Source: Helochares maculicollis (Eukaryota > Arthropoda > Insecta > Coleoptera > Hydrophilidae). From it: a stretch of DNA of 52,534 bases. The position numbers were made by a program, and so were the translations under genes. Shown in pieces: positions 23,291 to 36,400 of the stretch (position 1 is the first letter of the stretch; the number at the start of each line of letters is the position of its first letter). The notes beneath the pieces were generated by a model that searched no databases, was not told the origin of the DNA, and worked only from the letters and a program-made list of their open reading frames with translations. The DNA is taken from assembly GCA_033557835.1 (NCBI GenBank), contig JAWQRO010000144.1:1-52534 (forward strand). The letters are read 5' to 3'.

Positions 23291-23734
23291 TTATAAAATT
23301 TACCTTCAATGGTTGCTTATGTTCTTTTTCGGTTTCTCTTTGATATGGACGGTTTTGCGTTCATGAAAAAATTTAATATCGAGGTTTTGAAGGATCTAAC
23401 GACGTGTTTGATTGTGATGCCGTTATGTTTATAGCAATAACGGTGCTGTTGTATCTGCATAATATTCTTTATCCCAGCATGGTCTATCGGCCTCATTTAA
23501 ATTATGCCAGGAGTCCCAAAGTAGCTAAATTTTCAACATTTTTATTTATACTTAGAAAGTATCAGGTCGTGGTCACATTGGCGTTTTTACCATGTAGGTT
23601 AAGTATTGGAAATTAACTCTGCAACACCCTGTATATAAACGGAATATTTTTCATATTTCTTTGCGTCTAAAACATATACACATTCTTAACTAGTCGTTAA
23701 TATCGAACGCTTTTGCGAAGGCTTCAATTTTAAA
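23291..23734. other. Intergenic, no gene seen
   Basis: Unremarkable sequence between mariner copy 3 and the interspersed repeat; a 70-codon open frame at 23404 shows no family signal. Confidence 0.4.
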
Positions 23735-24335
23735 ATGTGAATTCATAACTAAAATAAGAGTCGAATATTAGAATATAAATTCATAACTAAAATGTCGAAT
23801 TTATGCGGGAAAAATCCCATTTCCGGTTTTCAAATTTACACGGAACTGTTTTTTGTTGCTATATTTACCATGTTTAGCATTTTTGTGATTTTTTTCCAAG
23901 ACCTGATAAAATTTGAATTTACAAAATTATAAAAGTAGCACTTCCGGTGCTCGGATCATGTTGAAAATTTGCTTGAGTGAGTTTTTTGTGATATTTAAGA
24001 TGCCCACGAAATTTCAATTTGATAGCTTAGTTTTAAAGACTACTTTACTTGAAACAAATTTAAAACTGTGTAGGTAAGTAGGTATTTCCGTTTATGTAGG
24101 TATACGTTTTTGTGATAACACCCGTATGCCCAAATTTCATCGTTTTATCTCAAATGGTCCGACCACTATCGTGTTTACATACACACACAGACAACATGCC
24201 AAAAATGGTCAAAATGTATTCACGGGTACTCAAAACGTGGAGATTCGTCAAAAATTTCGAGATGGACTTTTTTATGATACCAATGCCATCTCTTTACGAA
24301 TCAAGGAATAGTAATACGGGAATGTAAAATGCAAT
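23735..24335 (+). repeat. Interspersed repeat C, long copy
   Basis: Landmarks in order: AATTCATAACTAAAAT, GGGAAAAATCCCATTTCC, CACTTCCGGTGCTCGGATCATG, AAATTTCAATTTGATAGC, ACCACTATCGTGTTTACATACACACAC, CAACATGCCAAAAATGGTCAAAA, GGTACTCAAAACGTGGAGATTCGTCAAAAAT and a closing AGTAATACGGGAATGTAAAA. The same order appears inverted at 41.24-41.62 kb, and the first part recurs at 49.5 kb. The A-rich end after a conserved CGGGAA.GTAAA word looks like the 3' tail of a LINE or SINE family; that assignment is inference. Confidence 0.75.
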
Positions 24336-24699
24336 TGCTACTTCAGGCGAAGCAATAAAAGCCGCAGTTGTCTGTGTCCAGATATTTAAACAAAATTCAA
24401 ACTTGCACAATAAAAATTAAAAGCATGCAACTACGCCCTTGCCGCTAAATGAAAAATCGTAGCTGGTATTTTTTTCTTCCAATTTATATTTTTAAACTTG
24501 AAGATGATATTTTAATAAGATGAATTCAAGGAGCTCGACTTTCGTTTAGCTTCTTTGTGCTTGGTCCGAAATATAAAACAACGATTTTGATTGTCTGAAA
24601 TCTTGTTGATCTTATTGATCTATAACTGCAAACATGCTTAGTAGAAGGTGCAACGTTGATTGTATGACATACTATAGCTACTGTCTTCATTTTATAGAG

Positions 24700-26880
24700 T
24701 ATTGATACTTTGGAAACTCGAGGTCTCTGCAAAATTGCGTCTAATATCGGTCTCAGATTGATGAATCAAACCCTCACCGTTTCAAATCTTGAAGTTAAAA
24801 ACTTGACAGCCTTGATTCATTAATCTGAGTCCGATATTACATCCAATCTTGCAGAGATCTCGATTTTCCAAGTCATATATATTTCAATAATCTTCGGAAT
24901 TAAAATATCGACTGTGTGGTGTATTGTGGCTGCTGTTACGATTTTGAGGAATGTTAATACTTTAGACTCTCCACCTTCAGATATCCATTGCCTGAAATTC
25001 TAGACAGAAAGTCGACTGTCTATAATTTTCGATCAGAGACCGTTATTGGATATAGTCTTGAAGTTGGGGCCTTGGTTTCCTGGAATAAGGAAGCCGAGAT
25101 CTCAATTTTCTAGTATCTAAAAAATGAGATATTGATTTCTTGGATCTTGTATCTCAATTACCTGGAACTTAATCTAAGCCTTTCTGAAACTGAAACATTG
25201 CCTTGAATTCTGGAGCTGATGTATCGATCTTGTGGAATATTGATAATTTGGACTCTTTACTCTTGGATCGTCAATGTCTGAAACCACGATTCAGAGAACC
25301 CAATTATATAGAATTTTGACTATGAGGCCAAAATTGCATATTAATCACATTGAAACTGAAATTTAAATTGCTTGTCCTGTAGCCGATACCTCGATTTCAT
25401 TTATTTGCTAGTATGAAACCTTTACCTTTGTATAAAATGTTGAAGTTGAAAACTCGATTACTTTGAACCGGAAATCAGGCACAGCAGCTGAATGAAATCT
25501 TGCAGATGCAATAACGAGTTTTTGGTATCTTGAAGCATAGATCTCGAGTTTCTAGAATCCAAAAGGTGAGATCTTGAGTATCTAGCCCTTGCATCTGAGG
25601 CCTGCGTCGATTCTATGAAATATTGATAGTTTGGAATATTCACTCTTAGATTCTCCTTGTCTGAAACCATGATACTGACAGCTCAATTGTGAAGAAAATG
25701 TATAATAGGAGGGCAATCATAACACATCGTCTATCGACACTGATATATCAATTTTCTGGGCTATTGTAACTGACGTCGTGATTTAAACAACTATTGATAG
25801 CTTCTAAACTCCACCTTCAAATCATTGTCTAAAATCTTGGCAGTGTCAGTGATCAACATAAGCACCGTTGCTGAAGTCTTCTTTTGTGTCATACTGATAG
25901 TTTCTAAATTTCCTCATTGCCTAGCATCTTTAAACTATAATCTGTTTTAAAAGTCGTGAATCTAACGCCTTGATTTAGAGTCTTCCTGGTAAGATTCCAA
26001 GTTTCTAGAGTCTCAAAGCAGATTTTACTAAATTTGGAAGGTGAGGTCTTTATTTTATGCAACCTTGTACCCCTAATCTTTATGATCTTATATATAGAAG
26101 CCGATATTTTGATTGTTTCTACCTTGTACTTAACCTCTTCAACATTTCAAATGTGCTGAAGAATATAATTTTGTATCTTTTCCGTTAGATCATTCTCTCA
26201 TATCCTGAACTAGATTCTTAATTATCAGGAATCGTTAATTTTAATGCCTTAGCATCGACATCTTAATCTCGATTTTCTAGAGTCTAGTAAATGAGATGTT
26301 GATTACCTGGATCTTGTATTAGAGATCTTGATTGCCTTGAGGTTAAAAGGTGAAGCCAGAATTTTAAAGCAGAGTTCGATAATCTCACACATCATAACTG
26401 AAATATTGATTGGTTGCAATACCACAGTTGACATCTCGATACTGTAGGACATTGATAGAGGAAACCTTCATTTTCGAAACTTCACCGTTGAATCCTGAAG
26501 CCAAAAACTCGATTGGCAAGAATCTTGTATAGGAGGCCGTAATTTGATGGAAACTTGTATACGAGATTTCAAGTTTCTAAAAGCTCGACTCTGAGATCAG
26601 CATCCAGCAGGTGTGCTCTTGACTAAGTGGATCTGAAATTTAGAAGGAGGATCTTGATTACCTGAAATTTAGAAGTTGAGATTTTGATAATCTCACACAT
26701 CGGAACTGTAATAACAATTGTCTGCAGTAGCTGATGTAGAGTGTAGTGTTTAAAATCTTCAACTTCAGATCCTCATAGTCTGATTTCTTGAAGTTAAGAA
26801 TATCTAGAATCTGGAATCTGCTTATTGTTTTGACATTTGACAGAAAGTAGTTACTTCTGGTAAAAAAAATCACTAGAAGT
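24700..26880. repeat. Degenerate repetitive block, no gene
   Basis: About 2.2 kb composed of recurring words such as GATCTCGATTTTCTAG, GATTACCTGGATCTTGTAT, CTGAAACC, TTGATAGTTT and TCTTGAAGTTGA in varying order. Sentences such as 'gagat-ttgattncctggatcttgtat' occur several times (25130, 26310, 26640). It looks like an old tandem array whose unit has decayed. No exon signals were found. Confidence 0.5.
24712..24869. repeat. Inverted repeat, 58-bp arms, 42-bp loop
   Basis: The left arm 24712-24769 (GGAAACTCGAGGTCTCTGCA...CAGATTGATGAATCAA) pairs with the right arm 24812-24869 (TTGATTCATTAATCTGAG...GAGATCTCGATTTTCC). Around 49 of 58 positions are complementary by eye, with no gaps. The loop is 42 bases. 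A transcript would fold into a long, nearly continuous hairpin. Confidence 0.85.
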
Positions 26881-27423
26881 TACAAAACAATCAATATACT
26901 GCAATGGTGGTACACAAGAATCCTTACGAGGAAAGTTGTGAGAGCAAACAGAATAATAGACCAAATATGCATAGTTTATTATAATATTTTTATTATTAAT
27001 TTACAGTAATTATAATGTTGTACTTTAATATACATTTAAGAATTCTTAACAGAGACAATCATGTCCTTTCATCAATTAAGAGAAGAACTAAAATAAATGC
27101 AGTAAAATAATGTTTTATACTCCATATAAACATTCAACATTACGCTAGGGATGTACTCTTTGCTTAACACTAAAAAAGAACAATCAGCCTACAATGACTT
27201 AAAATCTACCACAATAATATACGCAGTCATGCCAGATTTTGTTCGACACCAAACGCATCTTCGGTATCCAAAATTGATTTTGTGTGTTGGTTTTTTAATT
27301 CTAATAATGTAATAATGCTATTTTTTTAATTCAACTTGTCACTATAAATATTGTCTACATATGTCATCGTTTTGAATGTGATTCAGCGTTATGGATAGTT
27401 TCATAATTGAATAAAATATATTT
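26881..27423. other. 3' flank of YLPM1
   Basis: AT-rich region holding the probable 3' UTR of the minus-strand YLPM1 gene. AATAAA hexamers on minus (TTTATT on plus, near 26975-26980) are candidate poly(A) signals about 450 bases past the stop. No other gene seen. Confidence 0.4.
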
Positions 27424-30400
27424 TTAGTAGAAAGAATGGCGGCCAACACGCTCAATGTACTTTGTTTGGGTCAAGGCCCTGCCCCCTTGGGTTGGGTCCA
27501 TCATTCGGTCCCAATTCGTTTGTCCAACTACAAATCCTATGGCTCTCATCTTTTCCTGTTCCTTTCGTTCTTCCAAGTCGGCCCACCGAACCTGAACAAA
27601 AATTAGTGTCTTCTCTACTTTCTACTCTTCATGGTTTCGATAAATGCAACTGAATGATTTTTACACAGGAAGGACTGAAGGTTTTTGAAGCAAGCATAGT
27701 GCTGAAGAAATTATTTATTTATTCATATAAATTTAATTGCGGTATTTAATTCTTATCTTTAAGTTAATAGCGCCTAAGCTTAAGCATAATTTTTGGAGAG
27801 TTAGTTCGATTTGTATATTTGGTGCGTAAGGTTAGCTATCACAGCATTTGAACGGTTTCACAATAATAATTTTGGAAATTTTGTAGCACACCGCCGAGGA
27901 AGTTCGTCTGGGTGTGCATTTCTGCCTGAAATAATCGCATGGGTCTGATTCTTCATCTTCGACGCATTCAAGGGGTAACATGTAGGATTTTGTGTAAATC
28001 GTACTGTCTTCCATAGGCGTGGTGGGAGGCTGGTATATTTCTACCGGTTTGCAGCTTTTGGGACGTTTTGGTTGGATGTACCTATACTTTTTTGTTACAG
28101 GGGGGCAACAGCATTTGGATTTTGACACCCTACGAGGCGGTGGCCTGCAGTCGTATGACGAACAGCAGGGATTTGGATTACATGGTTTACAGTATTCATA
28201 TTCTTGAGGGTAGCATGGGAATGAGCATGGTGTACTCCTCGGGAAACCGTACATTTAAAAATTTGTGGTTTTAACTGCTTTTTATGGATTTTATAAGTTT
28301 TATACTATTTTCGTGTCAAATAATTGTCATGAAATTTTGATTGAATTGGATGGGATGCTGCTAATCAAGGAAGCATTTATAATTTTTCTGGGCTTAGTAT
28401 GTTTGAAGAGTACGCATAAGCTATGGTTTAAAATGATTCTTTACTATAGTGGAAACATGGAAATGAAATTAGAGAGAATAACTGTACTCACCCTCTTCTG
28501 CCCTGGCTTTGTGGAAGCTGAAGGAGTCCACTCGTCATCCAGCTGGAGGTACTCGTCCATGGTTTTGGAGGGACGGAGTGGCTTGCTGGTTCCATCAAGC
28601 TTGGCTGAAACACACCAGAAAAACGGGCAACTATAGAAAATGCAAATAAATCATTAAAAATGGTTTGGAAACCATAACCGATTGATTAACCACTTCTAAA
28701 AATATTCTAAAACATTTTATTAGCTGTTGAAAAAAACATTTCTTTGAAAACCATGATTTTTTTTTTAATATTTATTTGTACATCATTTTTTGTACGTCGA
28801 GGTTTTCATTCGCTTATTTTCACAAAAGGTTTCGACTATCTTTTGTAAGGCATTTTTGTAATGAAACACAATTTATAAATCTGCTACAGCTTCTACAAGC
28901 CACATTAAGCTCTAACAGGTTGCCAATATTGTAAATTATATTTTTATTGGGATTGAAGCTCCTATTCCCAATAACCTAAGAGTTCACTAAGATTTACACA
29001 GTTAAATAGTAAAACTCACAAGCCCATTTAAAATCTACGCCGTTAAAGCTTTCTTGTGATAGTATAGTCGTATGTTAGAATCAGAAAGTATCTAAATAGA
29101 GAAAACCCGATTCACAAAGCATCCACAAAATATGGATGAATTGTAGAATTCATAGACTTTACAATGAAATCATCGCAAGTCTGCTTTTATAAAAAATATG
29201 TACAAATGCAAAAATAGAACATTTCGTTGTTAAATATATTGTCAACTGTAAGAAACTCTCGTCCAAATAGATAATAACAATCCATTAACACGCGCGAAAA
29301 TCAAGAATGCGTCAAAACTAAAACGGAAAGAAAATCGCCGTATTTTGCCGTTAAACGAAGAGTTGTACTTTTTCTCATCAACAACTGTGATGCCAGAACT
29401 TTTCAATCGAAGAGGCGCATCGAAATTAGTTCACCACAAATAATGGCAACTAGATTTCCAAATTAATCCACAATACAACAATTTCGAACTGAGCAGAAAA
29501 TTCTGCGTTTGGGCCAACATTAGTCCGATACACGACGTAATCATTCGACAAGCAAGAAGTTGACCCTATGCACACTATTTGTGAAACTCGGTGAGCCGTG
29601 ATTCGCAATTAAACATTTTTTTCACAGTAAATAATTATGACGTGCAGTAAATTATTCGACTGCACAATAAATATGTTCGGTGTGCAGCAAATAATTGTAC
29701 CGCAGTGTAAATAAATGTGCGAGGCATTAAATAATTATGATGTACGCTAACTTATTACGATGCATAATGGTGAAGCGCAGTAAATATTTGTGATACACAG
29801 TAAATTATCGTGATACACGATAGAAAATTAGAGTGATTCAATGATTCAAAATTATAAGACTTACCGAGTTTATCGATTGAACAGTCGAAAGTGTCCCATT
29901 TGCTTCTTGTCACTTGTTCCTGAGAAATTCTCGCTGTTTAGTAACTAGTTTAGGATCAAACTTACATTATATACAAGTTAGACACAATACCATTTCGTTA
30001 TTTTAAGCGATCTTTTTGCTGTAATCTGCAGATGCAGCTGTGGAAGAATTGTTTTAAGGCATTCGGAACAAATAAAAATGAAATTATAACAGTAGAAGTA
30101 AAACAAATCACAAATAATACTATAAGGAGTACTTTTTAAAATCACCACACATCTAAAATGACATTTCCAAACTGAAAGCACTTGAAAAATGATAACATTT
30201 CTAAAATGAAACGCCTTCAAAACGACATTGCAGAAATGCTATCGTTTCTAAAACGGCAGTCTCAAAACGGTGGCATTTCTAGATTGGCTTCGTTTTAAAA
30301 ACGGCAACATTTACGAACGTAGCGTTTAACAAATGAAAACTTCATTTTTCATACAGGCCTTACCAAAATGTTAAGTCTTACCTCGTCATCGTTCTCCTCA

Positions 30401-33400
30401 TTTTCGTCGCTAGCAGGTGAATTAATTTCTTCCATTTCAACTTCCGGAATGGAGCCTGCTTGGATTAGACTAGTTGCGTCTAGAATAGGATGATGGGAAG
30501 GGGTTGGTTCCCATCCCTTCACAATCCTATCAATTTCAGCTTCCGTTCGATTATGAGTATTACGTTTTGCGCAAGTCTGGACATCTAATTCCATCTGACA
30601 TATATAAACCTACGAAAGCGAGGTACTAATGAACTAGCCCTTACAAGAGAAATTCACAACACGAGTGAGAGATAACTACCTGAAAACCATTTTGTTTGGC
30701 GAAACTCCACATTTCACCAAAGTACTTTACTTTGTCGTTAATGTTATCGACAATAATAAATGGAAAATAGCCATCAGTTATAGTTTTTTTAAAAGATTTA
30801 AACAGTGAATTTCGGTATGGAGCCTCCATTCCTTGCTCATATTCATAAACCATCTCCTTCATTTTTACTTTTTTCCCATCTTCAAGAACCTCCTTTTCCT
30901 GTTCTACCATAAAGTAATCGTCTAGTGATAAAATTCTCGGTGGTGAACCACCGTTTTCTACCTAAACGGGGACAAAACATATTAAAAAGAAGCAGAGCTT
31001 GGTACTTGCTCGAGTGTAATTTAATTTTAGAAAACCTCAGAGAATAGTGGCTGCCTGCGACGTGTCACTATCAAGTATATTTGATGAAGTTTAACTACAA
31101 TTGTAGAAATATCGATATTTCGTGCACTTTATTTGCCAAAATTTAGAAGTTTACTTAGTTAGATTACATATTGTAAACAAATCTATTGGGCAGAAAATAT
31201 TTTTTTTAACTTTCATATATGTATATAAAAAAAGTAGAAAACATATTTTTGATCCTACCATGAAAGGATACATCTGTCGATTTTACAAAAAGTACATAAA
31301 TATCAAAATAATTTAATTAAATCATAGAAAAAGTGATTTTGATGTGCAAAAAGTGAACCATAGGCAATTTACGTCAAGAGTAGAAAATAGTAATACCTCT
31401 TTGTCTTTAATTAATTTAGCTAAGAACGTCTTTCCACTACCAGGGGGCCCCCTCAGAATTATCACGATCCTTGGAGGCCGATTGTATCGCCCAGGAGCAC
31501 TTAAAAGATCATCAACTAACGTTATGTTCGTTTGTTTTGGGGGTGGTTTATTAAAACTTTTTTCTAGCTCCTTCAGTTTCTCAACATCATCAAATCGACT
31601 CATTTTCGATTCACTCTCAAATTCCTCGCAGTCATCTTCAAGGCGCTTTTCTCTTTCATTACTTCTCCTATCTCCAGTAAAACGCCTTTTATCATCACCA
31701 GTTCTTTTGTCATCACCAAATCGTTTATCATCCCCACATCTGTTGTCATCACCAAATTTTTTATCATCACCAAATCTTCTATCATCTTTAAAACGTTTCT
31801 CATCGCCAAATCTCCTATCATCGTCAAATCTACGATCGTCATCAAATCGACGATCATCATCAAACCTGCGATCATCATCGAACCGATGATTATCATCAAA
31901 TCGGCGATCATCATCGAATCGGCGTCCTTCGTCAAATCGATGGTCATCATTAAAACGACCATCAAATCTACGATTATCATCATTGCTTCTCCTATCTCTG
32001 TCCCGGTCGTTGCTTCGCCTATCATTACTGCGATCCCTACGATCACCTCGGCCCCTGTCGCCTCGATCATTGAATTTTCGATCGCCTCTATCATCAAATT
32101 TTCGATCACCTCTATCATCAAATTTTCGATCACCTCTATCATCAAATTTTCGATCCCCTCGATCAACACTCTTTCTATCACTTCGATCGTCGAACTTTCG
32201 ATCGCCTCGATCATCAATTTTGCGATCACCATACTTCCACTCGTCACGATCATTGAATTTTCTATCGGTTCCAAAATGCCTATCATTGAAGAACCGATCA
32301 TCCTTTCTTCTTTCCTCGTATCTTTGCTGACTGCTGTAAACGTCTCGAGAGCTACGCCAAGTATCATACCGATCTTGCGTTGGAAAACGGTCGAAAGGTC
32401 GTCCTATTATTGGATTGAACTCTGGGTATTGACCCAAAATTTTTGCTACCCAGCTCGGTCTTTCTGGATATGGAATTCGACTGACGGCTTTGTGCCGATA
32501 ATCAAATGTCTGAAGAGGTGCAATTATTACTTCGAAATCTAAAATTAGATTAGTTTGAATTTTAATTTCTAAAAGCACATTAATTTATAATTATTTCATT
32601 TGACATGACCATATTTGTTTCTAAAATTTAGTACGTAAGCATAGCATTGAAAATGTTAGAGGGAACATTTTTGACCAGATTTAGAACATTATGTCTGTTT
32701 TTAATTGTAATTGAATTTGAGTTCTTACACAGGGTTAAATGTTACCACTTACCTTTATCAAGAGATTTATGATCATAGTCCACAATTTTTTCTGGCTTCC
32801 AAAAATCACCATCCAAGTCTTGTGGAGGAGGGGCATTAGGATCAAAATTGGGAAAAGCTGTTTCACTATTACCACCAAATTCACCCCCCTTTCCCTCATT
32901 ACCTCTAGCAAAATCACCCCTATTGAAAGAATCATCATGCCTGAAATTGTCAGGACCTCTACCAAAACCACCCTCAGGATCTCTACTAAAGTTTGTAGAA
33001 CAACCAAAGCCTTCTGTAGTTCGATTGAAGTTTCCAGGGCCTCGGTTGAAATCAAATCCTTCGTTAAAATCAGGACCTCTATTAAAATCGGATCCTCTGC
33101 TAAAATCATGCTTTCTACCAAAATCAGAAGCACGATTAAAATCGGGTCCTCTGTTAAATTCGGATCCCCTATTAAAATCTGGCCCTCTGTTAAAACCAGG
33201 ACCCCTATTGAACTCTGGTCCTCTATTAAAGTCTGGTCCTCTGTTAAAATCTGATACCCTGTTGAAATCAGAGCCTCTATTAAAATCACCAGGACCACCT
33301 CTATTAAAATGTCCTTGCGCAACCTTGTTAAAATCTGGCCCGGACCCACGATTGAAATCACCTGCACCCAATTTGTTTTCAGTAGAACCAGCAGAACCAC

Positions 33401-36400
33401 GTTTTAAATCACCGGGAAATTTATTAATATCTCCTGGCCCCCGATTAAAGCCTCCAGACCCGCGATTAATATCCCCAGATCCTCTAGTAAAATCACCAGG
33501 GCCTCGGTTAAAATCTCCTGGGGCTCGGTTAAAATCTCCAGGACCCCTACCAAAGTCGCCAGAGCTCCTATTAGGTGCCTCTCTGCCAAAGCGTCCTGCT
33601 GTTTTATTAAAATCAGCACCTTCATCTTCGCTTTCATGAGCGAATGGATCGTTGTTTAAATCCTCTTCTTCATTATAATCATCATAGGCCTTTGTGAATT
33701 TGCCCCCTTTCTTTCCAAAGCCATCCCCATCTTTGCCTAATGAATCTTTGTCAAAGAGTCCTGAGTCAGAAGCGCCGCCTTTGGGACCTAAATCTCCCCT
33801 GCCAAATGCATTAGATCCTTTATTGAAAGAGTCATGGCTAGGACCCTTATTGGCATCAAATCCTCTATTAGAATCGGGACCCCTATTAAATTGATCTGGC
33901 CTTCTAATAGGATCAGTACCCCTAAATGCATCAGGACCACCTCTAATGAAAGAATCTGGCCCTCTGTTACGAGGGCCTGCATCCCTACTGTATGGGTCAA
34001 TGCTTCTGTTAAATCCTTCTGAACCTCTATTGAATGAATCTGGGCCTCTATTAAATGTATCTTTGCCTCTGTTGAAAGAATCTGGGCCTTTAAATGGATC
34101 TTGAGCTCTATTGTGTGGGTCTGGGCCTCTATTGAACGAACCCCGATTGCCAAAATTGTTGTCTTTATTGAAACTATCTCTATTCAAAGATCCTTTATTA
34201 AAATTATCAGACCCTATTCCTCCTGGGACTAGATTGTATCCTTCAGGTCCACCTCTGTTGAAGCCATCTGCACTCCTTTTGAAATCAGGTACACTTCCAA
34301 AGGCATCCGCAGACCCCTGAATACTAAAGCTGCTTGGTGGTTTGAAGACATCAAAACTGGTCTGTGAAAAATTGCCAGGTCCTCTATTAAGTTGGTTTAA
34401 GCCAATGTCAAACTGGCCACCAAAACTGCTACGAGTTTGCTCATCAATATTCCCAATGGAATCGATCCGTGGAGGAAATGACGGTTGCTCTAGATCGTCA
34501 ATTCCTGCAACAGCTTTGTCATTGCTGGCAGACTGCAAGTTTCCTGCCTGAAAGCTGTCATTCGAATACCCCATCGAGATTTTACCGTCAGTTTCACAAG
34601 CAGTTTTGGTAGTAACATTGGTCAAATGGTTGATTCCAGGAAGTTGCTGTTGTGAAACTTTTGAAAGTATGCTGAGTAGATTTTTATCGTCCAAAATGGA
34701 GCTTAGGCCTTTAGATAGCGCTGCAAAATCAGGAGGAGCATTGGCAGCAAACCCCAAGGGCTGATCGTTGTTTTCATTGTGTTCAACTCCATCTGCTACC
34801 AGATCCAAGCCGGGGATTCCTTCGGATGTAGACGTTTTTAAGAACCCGCCTTCGTTATTACCATCATCCTCAATACACATATCATCATTAGTAGCGATAT
34901 CTTGACCGTGATCGCCAGGGTTTTTGTTGAAGTCAAGTGGTTCATCATTGATATTAGGAGGGAGTTTAGTAGAGTCCAAAGCTGGCGTAGTTGGCGTAGG
35001 GAGAAGAGCTTCTCTTAGTTTAGGTTGCTGAGCAAATTCACTAAGCGGTGTTGAGCTTCCTTGGGTGTTGGGAGATGCACTCGTCCCAGTCAAAGCAAAT
35101 CGTTTGCGCCTCATTTGCTCTCTACGTTCTAATAGCTGAGCTCTCCAAGCCTCCCATTTTTTCTCATACTCTCTATATTGCGTTTTGTCTGGATGATTTT
35201 GATTTTGTTCCTTCCACTTCTGGAACTGCGCCTCCCAATCAGCAAATTGCTTCATGAATTTCCGTTCAGATTCCGAAAGTTCGTCACAGGCCGCTTGATT
35301 AGACGGTGACGTTACAGCGACTTGACTGGGCGGTAGCTTGTCTGCAGAATCTCTATTTCTCCTAAAGTCTCTACTATCCGCAAACTCCCTGGAATCCCTA
35401 TTATCTTTATTTTCTTTGAAGTCTCTAGAGTCCCTTTTATCTTTGAAGTCTCTTGTGTCTCTCATATCTCTGGAATCTCTATCCCTGGAATTCCAGCTGT
35501 CCCAATCTCGGCCAGATTGCCATCTGTCATTGCCTTGTTCATACTTAGAGCGTTTAGAATCTTGATTTATAGAGTCATTGAAAGATCTCTTCCCATATTG
35601 GTTGTTGGGTTTTTGAACGCTCAAACTCATGAGGCTGGGAAGTCCTGGCGATTGTTGCACATTAGGAGGCGGATTATTCAAATTTTGGGCGCCACTTGGT
35701 TGGTTGTTAGAATTTCCAATGGATCCCCAGCCTTGATTTCTATTTTGGTTCGACCAATTATCATGGCGGCCTCTGTCAAGAGTAGGTGGAGGTTGAGATG
35801 TATTGTAAGGAGAGTAATTAACCGATGCAGTATCAGTAGGAGGAGCTGTACTGTAGCTTTGATATTGATTGGGCACTGATGATGCTCCCGCGGGAGGATC
35901 ATCTGGAGGAAGAGGAGGTTTAGCTTTGGGATCATTGGGTAATGGTGGAGGTACAGCTGTATTTGCCACGGGCAAGGGCGGTTGTGTTGATGGTTGTTGA
36001 TTTAAAGCATTCAATGATTTTTGGTACTGAAAATTAAAAGTTATTTTAAATTCCTTCTTGAACGCTGGCTTTCAACAGTTATTTTGTAATTATCAGCGAA
36101 TTAATTCTAAGCTTAGGAAAATTATCGATCGACTAAACAAATAAGTAAGCATCCCTAAGGAGGTAGTTTTATTATTGTATTACTAAGTTAGAGAGAATAT
36201 AATTTAAATTGAAAATATCTACTTGAATCAGCTTTTAGTGGCTTATTTGGCTTATGACAAAGAAAATTATTTTACCTCGGCGCCATACTGTTGGTGCCAC
36301 TGCTGGTATTGTTGTTGCCATTGTGCCCACTGTTGCCAGTTCTGTTGTTGCATTTGAGCCCATTGCTCAGGCGTGTATTGAGTTCCAGGAAGCATTGCAG

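Noticed and set aside
28265..28636. 123-codon plus-strand frame
   Set aside because: It covers YLPM1 exon 7 (28604-28492) in antisense; the minus exon fits by phase and conserved EYLQLDDEW.
31886..32542. 218-codon plus-strand open frame over YLPM1 exon 3, and similar frames at 31344-31889 and 31983-32330
   Set aside because: They are the antisense of the D/R/F repeat array; the minus strand has the conserved YLPM1 reading and splice sites.
32735..33639. Plus and minus open frames of 171-263 codons across YLPM1 exon 2
   Set aside because: Out-of-frame shadows of the FNRGPD repeats; no independent start, splice or family signal.
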